NCBI RefSeq assembly: GCF_900115475.1
Contig: NZ_FOWP01000003.1
Location: 124,001 to 188,000, forward strand
DNA: 64,000 bases
Source of the DNA: Ectopseudomonas composti
GTDB taxonomy: Bacteria; Pseudomonadota; Gammaproteobacteria; Pseudomonadales; Pseudomonadaceae
Direction: 5' to 3'
Shown: in pieces, positions 57,642-64,000 of the stretch
Layout of the letters: the number at the start of each line of letters is the position of its first letter
How positions within the stretch are numbered: position 1 is the stretch's first letter
Made by a program: the position numbers and the translations under genes
The notes under the pieces: model-generated
Databases searched by the model: none
Seen by the model: the letters and a program-made list of their open reading frames with translations, nothing else
What the model was told of the DNA's origin: nothing

Positions 57642-58655
57642 TCAGCCGCGTTCGCTTTCGTACTTGTCGAGGGTGTCGCGAGCGATCTGCCGACCCAGCA
57701 TGATCAGCTCCGGAGCTTTGTAAAACTCGAAGAAGCGGCAGGCCCGCTTGGGTACGTTGATCAGGACATCGGGTGGGTAACCGGCGATCTTGTACTGCGC
57801 CAAAGAGGTCTGCATCACCTCGAAGCTCTGGTTGACCAGCTCCAGCAGCGACGCCGGCCCGCTGAACTCGGCTACCCGTGAGCCACTGGCGGATTTCGGT
57901 GCCGGTTCGTCCTCGTCCACCTTGCGGCTTGGCGCCGCGGCCGGGCTTACATCATCGGCCAGTAGCTGCTCTTCGGCGAGCAGCAGGGTTTCATCCTCAC
58001 TCTTGCGGCGAAAGCTCGGCAGGCGCGAGCCGAGGCTGTTCATCAATTGATCGATGCGGCCTTTGAGGGCAGCGGGACGTTCGATCACCGGCAACTGGTA
58101 GTGATTCTGGTTGGTCGCATTGAGGTTGACCGCGATGATCAGGTCGCAGTGGCTGGAAACCACCGGCACGATCGGCAGTGGGTTGAGCAGGCCGCCGTCG
58201 ACCAGCATGCGCTTGCCCTGGATGACAGGGGTGAACAGGCTGGGAATTGCCGCCGACGCGCGCATCGCCTGATGCAGGCAGCCCTCCTGAAACCAGATTT
58301 CCTGCTGATTGGTCAGGTCGGTGGCGACAGCGGTAAAGGGGATGTCGAGATTTTCGATGTCCACGTCACCGACGATTTCCTGAATACGCCCGAATACCCG
58401 CTCGCCGCGGATGGCGCCGAGACGAAAGCTGACGTCGAGCAGGCGCAGCACGTCGAGATAATCCAGGCTTTCCGTCCATTCGCGGTATTCGCGCAGCTTG
58501 CCTGCGGCGAAGATGCCGCCGACCACCGCACCCATGGAGCAGCCGGCGATGCAGCCGATTTCGTAGCCGCGCGCTTGCAATTCCTCGATCACGCCGATGT
58601 GCGCATAGCCGCGCGCACCTCCCGAGCCCAGTACCAGCGCCACTTTCTTGCTCAT
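57642..58655 (-). CDS. Patatin-like phospholipase (RssA type)
   Basis: The 337-residue protein has the patatin oxyanion loop LGSGGARGYAHIGVIEEL near residue 9, the nucleophile serine in GCSMGAVVGG near 40, and the catalytic aspartate in DGGLLNPLPIVPV near 153, a complete Ser-Asp dyad. A charged linker around 225-260 is variable. It lacks a signal peptide and is cytoplasmic. RssA-type members may act on lysophospholipids. The start has a GAGGGAA site. Confidence 0.9.
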   Translation of the reverse strand: MSKKVALVLGSGGARGYAHIGVIEELQARGYEIGCIAGCSMGAVVGGIFAAGKLREYREWTESLDYLDVLRLLDVSFRLGAIRGERVFGRIQEIVGDVDIENLDIPFTAVATDLTNQQEIWFQEGCLHQAMRASAAIPSLFTPVIQGKRMLVDGGLLNPLPIVPVVSSHCDLIIAVNLNATNQNHYQLPVIERPAALKGRIDQLMNSLGSRLPSFRRKSEDETLLLAEEQLLADDVSPAAAPSRKVDEDEPAPKSASGSRVAEFSGPASLLELVNQSFEVMQTSLAQYKIAGYPPDVLINVPKRACRFFEFYKAPELIMLGRQIARDTLDKYESERG

Positions 58656-58888
58656 CGATGATTTCCCTCTGTGAAGGCTCCGACCTTACTCGGGCGGTGG
58701 GGCTCAGCCAAGGGCGCGTTTGCTAGAATCTGTCGGCTGACGTCCCGGAAGGTAGATGGGCTCGCTATCCGTCCGTCGGCGTCGGTATGATCGGGCAAGC
58801 GAAGCGGCGGGTACCGGGCACTTTCCCTATGCCGCAGCGTCATAGACTGGGCCAACCCGTAGTCATATCCGTTCGAGGAGTGTGGTCG

Positions 58889-59167
58889 ATGAAACTTTGG
58901 ATCTGTTTGCCGCTGCTTGCGGTGGCGCTCACCGGCTGCGCCGGCAAGACCGTCTACCGCGATACCTGCGCCAATCAGCTGGATGCCGCCTGGAAAGAAC
59001 TGAGCATCGCCGAGGCCGAAGGCTTCGCCGGTACCGTGAGCTATTCCAAGGCATTTTCTCTGCTCACCGCTGCCAAGACCCAACAGCAGTTCGAAGCCTA
59101 CGCAGGCTGCACCAGCAAGGCCGAACGTGCGCGCTTCTACATTCGTGAATCGCGAGCGGGGCGTTGA
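58889..59167 (+). CDS. Small cysteine-containing lipoprotein
   Basis: The 92-residue product has a lipoprotein signal (MKLWICLPLLAVA, lipobox LTGC at residue 17). The mature part is helical with conserved-looking cysteines in YRDTCANQLDAAW and AYAGCTSKAERARFY. A strong GAGGAG lies upstream. The stop codon overlaps the next ATG by one base, so it is coupled to the flavin reductase gene. I recognise no named family. Confidence 0.82.
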   Translation: MKLWICLPLLAVALTGCAGKTVYRDTCANQLDAAWKELSIAEAEGFAGTVSYSKAFSLLTAAKTQQQFEAYAGCTSKAERARFYIRESRAGR

Positions 59168-59772
59168 TGCTGCTCGATTTTGCTGCTCTGAGCCCACTCG
59201 AGGCTTATCGCTGGATGGCTTCCAGTGTCACGCCACGACCCATCGCCTGGGTCTCGACCCGTTCGGCCGAAGGTGTGGCCAATCTGGCACCGTTCAGTTT
59301 CTTTCAAGTCATCAGCGACAATCCGCCGACGCTGCTGGTCAACGTCAACACCCGTGACGATGGCAGCCTCAAGGACACCCTGCGCAATGCCCAGACCAGC
59401 GGTGAACTGGCGATTCAGCTGGTCAGCTTCGCGCAGGCCGAAGCGATGAACGCCAGTGCCGCGATCCTGCCCCACGAAGTCAGCGAATTCGCCCACTGCG
59501 CCATTGCCAGCCAGCCCTGCGAGCGCATCGACGTGCCGCGTGTCGCCGGTGCTGCAGTGACCTTCGAATGCCGGGTGGCGCAGATTCAGCCTTATCCGGC
59601 GCAGCAGCCCAACTGCCATCTGATCTTCGCCGAAGTGCTACTGGCGCACATCGATGACGCGGTACTCAACGAGCAGGGGCGTATCGACCCGCTCAAGCTC
59701 GACCTGGTCGGCCGTCTGGGTGGCAGCGCTTACTGCCGTACGCGTGACCTTTTCCAAATGCAGCGGCCCTGA
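59167..59772 (+). CDS. Flavin reductase family protein
   Basis: The 201-residue protein has the FMN-binding split-barrel features: YRWMASSVTPRPIAWVST near residue 15 and NLAPFSFFQVISDNPPTLLV near 40. GRLGGSAYCRTRDLFQM lies at the C-terminus. Such proteins bind FMN and either supply reduced flavin to monooxygenases or act as oxidoreductases. No monooxygenase partner is nearby, so the role is undefined. Confidence 0.88.
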   Translation: MLLDFAALSPLEAYRWMASSVTPRPIAWVSTRSAEGVANLAPFSFFQVISDNPPTLLVNVNTRDDGSLKDTLRNAQTSGELAIQLVSFAQAEAMNASAAILPHEVSEFAHCAIASQPCERIDVPRVAGAAVTFECRVAQIQPYPAQQPNCHLIFAEVLLAHIDDAVLNEQGRIDPLKLDLVGRLGGSAYCRTRDLFQMQRP

Positions 59773-59895
59773 ATCCGTTCTGAAAACGACGCCCAGATAA
59801 CTCTCCCGGCCATCTCGGTGTTTGCTGGCTTGTCGCCAGTAGCGCTGCGATCCTATGTTCCAGAATTGTCAGGCTGTAGTAGGCAGGGGGATGTC

Positions 59896-61863
59896 ATGGG
59901 GCGCTCATTGAGCAACCGGCTGGCCAGCATGAGCACGGCCAGCAAGTTGATGCTGGGTTTCGCGCTGGTATTGATGCTGACCGCTCTGGTGGCTGTTACT
60001 GGTCTGCTGGCATTACGTGAAGTCAGTGCCGGTGCCGAATTGCAGCAGCGCATGAGTGCGCTCAGCGAACAGGTCCTGCGTATGCGCCAGAGCGAGCAGG
60101 CGTTCGCGCTGAGTGGCGACAGCCAGCACGCCGAGCGCCTGGCAGAGCAGGCTGAGAGCATTTTGCAGGCCGGCCTGGCACTGCAAGGTGAGCTCGATAG
60201 CGACACAGCGGCGATCCTGGCTCAGGTCGAACCGGCACTGGCCGACTACCGCAGCGCCTTTGCTCGTTACGTCGAGCTGACCGACAACATGCAGCTGTCC
60301 TTGCAGGCAGCCGACTGGCTGGTGGTCAGCGCCGCCAACAGCCTGGATCTGCTGCAGGAAGGGCTGGCCGAGGACGGTGTCGACCTGCTCAAGAGCAGCC
60401 AGGGCGCGCAGGGTGGCGACTCGGTGGAACAGGCCGGCAAGGTCAGCAAGATCCATCAGTTGTTGCTGCAGGCGCTGGACCAGGCCCGCCAACGTCTGGA
60501 GGCCAGCCGGCGCAGCGACAACAGTGAGCAGACACAGATCGCCCAGGCCGGCGAAGCGCAGGCACTGGCTGCCGAATTACGTGATGCGTTGGACGATCCT
60601 GGTTACGCCGCGGTATTGGGCGAGGTGGTGGTCAACGTCGACTCCTTCAACGAGCGTCTGAAGGAGTACGCCACCCAGCTGCAACAGCAGAAACAGGTCT
60701 ATGAGCAACTGGTGGCTCAGGTCGAGCAGTTGCTGCAGCGCGTCGAGTTGGCCCTGGACGCTCAGCGCCAGGCCATGCACGCCGAGCGTCAGGCCAGCAG
60801 TGGTCTGATCGTCGGTGCGGCGGCGCTGGCGCTGCTGTTCGGGCTGGGCGCGGCGATCATGATCAGCCTGGCCATCGTGCGTCCGCTCAAGCGGGTGATC
60901 GGCTTGGCCGAGTCCATCGCCAAGGGCGATCTCAGCGTACGTATCGAGCAGGATCGTCGCGACGAAATCGGCCAGTTGCTCGCCGCGATGCAGGGCATGG
61001 CGGGTAACTTGAGGGAAATGGTCGGCCGCCTGCAAGGCGGTGTGGCGCAGATTTCCAGTTCTGCCCAGACGCTGTCAGCCGCTGCCGAACAGACGCGCCA
61101 GGGCGTCAATGGTCAGAAGTTGGAGACCGATCAGGTTGCCACTGCCATCAACCAGATGGCCGCCACCGTGCACGAGGTGGCGCGCAATGCCGAAGCGGCA
61201 GCGGCTTCCACCGAGCAGGCCGATCAGCGTGTCGTTAGCGGTAGTCAGGTGGTGCGTCAGACCCTGCAGCGCATCGAACAATTGGCCAGTGCCATGGACG
61301 CCACCACCGTGAGCATTCAGCGTCTGAGCCAGGACACTCAGCGCATCGATGCGGTGCTCGACGTGATCAAGAGCGTGGCCGAGCAAACCAATCTGCTGGC
61401 ACTTAATGCGGCCATCGAGGCAGCGCGCGCCGGTGAACAGGGGCGCGGCTTCGCGGTGGTCGCCGATGAAGTGCGGGCGCTGGCCAAGCGCACCCAACAA
61501 TCCACTGCCGAGATCGAATCGCTGATCGCGGCTCTGCGCGAGGGCAGCCGCCGCGCCGTGGCGGACATGGAGCAAAGCGCCAGCCTGGTGAGCCTGACGG
61601 TTGGCGATGCCAATCAGACCGAGGGCGCCCTGGCGACGATTGCCGAAGCGGTGAGTCTGATTGCCGAGATGAATCAGCAGATCGCCGCAGCGGCTGAACA
61701 GCAGACCGCGGTGGCCGAGGAAATCAGTCGTAGCGTCACCTCGATCCGCGATATTGCTGACCAGTCAGCCACCGCCATGGATGAAACCGCCGCGTCGAGT
61801 ATCCAGTTGGCGGAGCTTGGGCGCGAACTGCAGGGTATGGCTGGGCATTTTCGTCTGACATAG
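59896..61863 (+). CDS. Methyl-accepting chemotaxis protein with helical bimodular (HBM) sensor domain
   Basis: The 655-residue receptor has membrane segments at about residues 16-38 and 306-328. They enclose a large, roughly 265-residue all-helical periplasmic domain, the size and composition of HBM domains such as that of McpS, which binds TCA-cycle acids. A HAMP domain (329-382) and a signalling domain with [37 protein letters not shown] near 494-530 follow. It ends [10 protein letters not shown] with no tethering pentapeptide. The HBM call rests on length and helical pattern. Confidence 0.85.
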   Translation: MGRSLSNRLASMSTASKLMLGFALVLMLTALVAVTGLLALREVSAGAELQQRMSALSEQVLRMRQSEQAFALSGDSQHAERLAEQAESILQAGLALQGELDSDTAAILAQVEPALADYRSAFARYVELTDNMQLSLQAADWLVVSAANSLDLLQEGLAEDGVDLLKSSQGAQGGDSVEQAGKVSKIHQLLLQALDQARQRLEASRRSDNSEQTQIAQAGEAQALAAELRDALDDPGYAAVLGEVVVNVDSFNERLKEYATQLQQQKQVYEQLVAQVEQLLQRVELALDAQRQAMHAERQASSGLIVGAAALALLFGLGAAIMISLAIVRPLKRVIGLAESIAKGDLSVRIEQDRRDEIGQLLAAMQGMAGNLREMVGRLQGGVAQISSSAQTLSAAAEQTRQGVNGQKLETDQVATAINQMAATVHEVARNAEAAAASTEQADQRVVSGSQVVRQTLQRIEQLASAMDATTVSIQRLSQDTQRIDAVLDVIKSVAEQTNLLALNAAIEAARAGEQGRGFAVVADEVRALAKRTQQSTAEIESLIAALREGSRRAVADMEQSASLVSLTVGDANQTEGALATIAEAVSLIAEMNQQIAAAAEQQTAVAEEISRSVTSIRDIADQSATAMDETAASSIQLAELGRELQGMAGHFRLT

Positions 61864-61958
61864 CGTCTGGCCTCACAGATTCGTGAGCAAAAATGTCATA
61901 GCGCTTTGCCCTGCACGGGCGCCCCAGTAGCATCGATGCTCTGCATAAGGAGTAAACG

Positions 61959-62876
61959 ATGCGAACCAAACTGGATGCTTGCCTCGACTCGGTCAATCAG
62001 GTGGTGCTGGGGAAAGAGGCGCAGGTGCGCCTGGCGCTGACCTGTCTGCTGGCGCGTGGTCATTTGTTGATCGAAGACCTGCCTGGCATGGGTAAGACCA
62101 CGCTCAGTCACGCATTGGCGAGGGTGCTGGGCTTGAGCTTTCAGCGCATTCAGTTCACCTCCGATCTGCTGCCGGGCGACATCCTCGGCACCTCGGTCTT
62201 CGACAAGGACAGTGGGCAGTTCGTCTTCCACCCAGGGCCGATCTTCGCCGAGCTGGTGCTGGCCGACGAGATCAACCGTGCCACGCCGAAGAGTCAGAGT
62301 GCGCTGCTTGAAGCCATGGAGGAGGGGCAGGTGACCATCGAGGGCGCGACCCGACCGCTGCCCGAACCGTTTTTCGTCATTGCCACGCAGAATCCGGTCA
62401 GCAGTGGCGGCACCTTCGCCTTGCCAGAATCCCAGCTCGACCGCTTTCTCATGCGTCTGTCGCTCGGTTATCCGGCGCAGGCTGCAGAGCGGGCGTTGTT
62501 GCTCGGCGATGCCCGGCGCGATCTGCTGCCGCGCCTCGAGCCGATCCTGGATCACGCCGAGCTGGCGCGCCTGCAGGCACAAGTGCCCAAGGTGCGCGCC
62601 AGTGATGCCTTGGTCGACTACGTGCTGCGTCTGGTCGAGGCGACGCGTAGTCAGCCGCAGTTCGCCTGGGGGCTGTCGCCGCGCGCCAGCCTGGCTTTGC
62701 TCGCCGCTGCCCGGGCCTGGGCGCTGCTGGCCGAGCGTGATTACGTGATTCCCGAGGATGTGCAGGCGGTGCTGCCATCGGTGGTCGGGCATCGCCTGCG
62801 TGAACGCGCCGATCCGACCGGCCATGGTGGCGGCAGTCTGGTGCAATGGTTGCTGCGCGAAGTACCGGCACTCTGA
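61959..62876 (+). CDS. MoxR-family AAA+ ATPase
   Basis: The 305-residue ATPase has Walker A LIEDLPGMGKTTLSHALA near residue 38, Walker B LVLADEINRATPKSQSALLEAMEE near 100, sensor 1 IATQNPV near 145 and the sensor 2 helical lid. MoxR proteins act as chaperones with von Willebrand factor A-type partners. The next gene overlaps its stop (TGATG), giving a moxR-DUF58-tgpA operon. Confidence 0.95.
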   Translation: MRTKLDACLDSVNQVVLGKEAQVRLALTCLLARGHLLIEDLPGMGKTTLSHALARVLGLSFQRIQFTSDLLPGDILGTSVFDKDSGQFVFHPGPIFAELVLADEINRATPKSQSALLEAMEEGQVTIEGATRPLPEPFFVIATQNPVSSGGTFALPESQLDRFLMRLSLGYPAQAAERALLLGDARRDLLPRLEPILDHAELARLQAQVPKVRASDALVDYVLRLVEATRSQPQFAWGLSPRASLALLAAARAWALLAERDYVIPEDVQAVLPSVVGHRLRERADPTGHGGGSLVQWLLREVPAL

Positions 62877-63832
62877 TGCGGGCAGCACTGAAACCGCTCT
62901 GGCGGCGCTGGCTGGCCAGGCGAATTCCGCCGGCGGCGAGCGTGCGCCTGAACCAGCGCCGTATCTTCATTCTGCCCAGTCGGGTCGGTGCTGTTTTTGC
63001 CGTGGTGCTGTTGCTGATGTTGTTGGTGGGCATCAATTACCAGAACAGCCTGGCCTATGGCCTGACCTTCCTGCTGATGGCGGTATTCGTCGTCACCATC
63101 TTGCATACCTATCGCAACCTGGCCGGGTTGGTGCTCAAGGCCGGCGGCGGCGGGGCGGTGTTCGTTGGCGAACAGGCGCGCTTTCGTGTGCGCCTGGAAA
63201 GCCGCGAGCGTGAACACCAGGCCGTTGCACTGGGCTGGCCGCCAGCTGAGCTGGTGGTGCGCGACGTGCCGCGTGAAGGCCTGACAGAGGTCGACCTGAG
63301 CCTGCCGGCAATACGGCGAGGCTGGTTGCGCCCCGAGCGGCTGCGGGTGGAAAGCCGTTTTCCCCTGGGTCTGCTGGTGGCCTGGAGCTGGGTCGACCTG
63401 GACCAGGCGGTGCTGGTCTATCCGCGGCCATTGCAGGGCGACCTGCCGGTGTCCGCGGGCTTGGGTGACGAGGAGGAGGAAGAGGGCATGCGTGCCCGCG
63501 GCCAGGGCGCTGACGATTTTCAGGGTTTGCGCGAGTACCAGCCAGGTGACTCGAAGCGGCGTTTGGACTGGAAAGCCTACTCGCGCGGCCAGGGCCTGTT
63601 GGTCAAGGACTTCGCCATGCTCAGCGGCCGTGACCTGTGGCTGGACTTCGACAGCCTGGGAGGCGACAGCGAAATGCGTCTGTCGCTGTTGTGCCATTGG
63701 GTGTTGCAGTTTTCCGAGCGCCAGCAGGCATTTGGCCTGCAACTGCCGGGGCAGGTGATTGCGCCGGATTATGGTGAAGGTCACCGCGATGCCTGCCTGC
63801 GTGCTCTGGCCCTGTTCGGAGCGCGTGCATGA
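62876..63832 (+). CDS. DUF58 domain membrane protein
   Basis: The 318-residue protein has two hydrophobic segments near residues 37-58 and 62-80. The DUF58 signature GADDFQGLREYQPGDSKRRLDWKAYSRGQGLLVKDF is near residues 215-252, a degenerate von Willebrand factor A-like domain that partners MoxR ATPases. The start is the ATG overlapping the moxR TGA; an upstream in-frame GTG lies within moxR. It overlaps the next gene by four bases. Confidence 0.93.
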   Translation: MRAALKPLWRRWLARRIPPAASVRLNQRRIFILPSRVGAVFAVVLLLMLLVGINYQNSLAYGLTFLLMAVFVVTILHTYRNLAGLVLKAGGGGAVFVGEQARFRVRLESREREHQAVALGWPPAELVVRDVPREGLTEVDLSLPAIRRGWLRPERLRVESRFPLGLLVAWSWVDLDQAVLVYPRPLQGDLPVSAGLGDEEEEEGMRARGQGADDFQGLREYQPGDSKRRLDWKAYSRGQGLLVKDFAMLSGRDLWLDFDSLGGDSEMRLSLLCHWVLQFSERQQAFGLQLPGQVIAPDYGEGHRDACLRALALFGARA

Positions 63833-64000
63833 GCAGCCTGGGTATCCCGAGAGTCGCCCTGACCTGGCTACTGGTCGCCCAGGTGCTGGTGATTGTGCCG
63901 CATCTGGTGCACTTGCCGCTGTGGATGATCGCCTTGTGGCTGGGCGCTGCCGGCTGGCGTGTGCAGATTTTTCGCATGCGTGCGCGCTATCCCAATGGCT
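63829..64000 (+). CDS. tgpA: Transglutaminase-like membrane protein (TgpA/DUF3488), N-terminal fragment
   Basis: Only the first 57 codons are inside the window. They encode two hydrophobic segments (RVALTWLLVAQVLVIVPHLV and LPLWMIALWLGAAGW) followed by a basic stretch, the usual beginning of the DUF3488/transglutaminase membrane protein found third in moxR-DUF58 operons. In P. aeruginosa TgpA is essential and thought to act on the envelope. The name is given from context and the short N-terminus only. Confidence 0.7.
   Translation, partial: MSSLGIPRVALTWLLVAQVLVIVPHLVHLPLWMIALWLGAAGWRVQIFRMRARYPNG

Overview
The window is a stretch of chromosome from a Pseudomonas species. The tricarboxylic acid cycle cluster gltA / sdhCDAB-sucAB-lpd-sucCD is followed by a braB-type carrier, htpG, fabAB, gpsA and then a run of genes whose order, as I remember it, follows the P. 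aeruginosa PAO1 block from about PA1580 (gltA) to the PA1620s. High GC, strong GC3 and the abundance of chemoreceptors and two-component proteins fit. Insertions relative to that order, the ColRS locus placed here and a family of palindromic repeats suggest a relative such as the P. mendocina/oleovorans/alcaligenes group rather than P. aeruginosa itself; that placement is inference. I see no rRNA, tRNA, CRISPR array, transposase or prophage.

Layout. 1-12.7 kb: citrate synthase (partial, minus strand) diverges from the succinate dehydrogenase, 2-oxoglutarate dehydrogenase and succinyl-CoA synthetase genes. Good sigma-70 promoters face both ways, and structured leaders lie before sucA and sucC. 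13-18.3 kb: branched-chain amino acid carrier, small membrane proteins, a lipoprotein, two tandem PaaI-type thioesterases and a membrane-anchored protein. 18.3-26.2 kb: htpG behind a textbook sigma-32 promoter, then a large MHYT/PAS hybrid kinase with an HD-GYP partner, and a dienelactone hydrolase. 26.2-30.9 kb: an ECF sigma / RskA-type anti-sigma pair with a DUF4394 exported protein that shares its promoter motif, an exported protein, pirin and OsmC. 31-33.7 kb: a soluble chemoreceptor with its sensor domain at the C-terminus and an exported amidohydrolase. 33.7-41.8 kb: an envelope block centred on ColR/ColS. A methyltransferase-inaA-dgkA operon and an LtaS-like sulfatase-PAP2-tyrosine phosphatase-lipoprotein operon are each preceded by a ColR-type box. 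41.8-52 kb: a chemoreceptor behind a FliA promoter, fabAB with a palindromic operator, a hybrid kinase of the PA1611 type, gpsA, sixA, an acyl-CoA synthetase with a large palindromic operator, and a thioesterase. 52-64 kb: an AraC regulator, LysE exporter, two alpha/beta hydrolases, DUF4892, AI-2E family permease, patatin, small lipoprotein, flavin reductase, an HBM chemoreceptor and the start of a moxR-DUF58-tgpA operon.

The most unusual signal is a dispersed 140-186 bp palindromic element present three times (18365-18504, 29408-29589, 51987-52172). All copies share the core TTTACAACTCGTAAA. Their outer stems, an inner stem and a small hairpin differ between copies but stay paired within each copy. 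This is compensatory change, the signature of an element maintained as a folded single strand (RNA or ssDNA). One copy sits in the htpG 5' untranslated region. A second good lead is the pair of matching bipartite promoters (ATCCA, 13 nt, CGGGTATA) before the ECF sigma gene and the DUF4394 gene, which predicts a small autoregulated regulon. A third is the ColR-linked envelope module.
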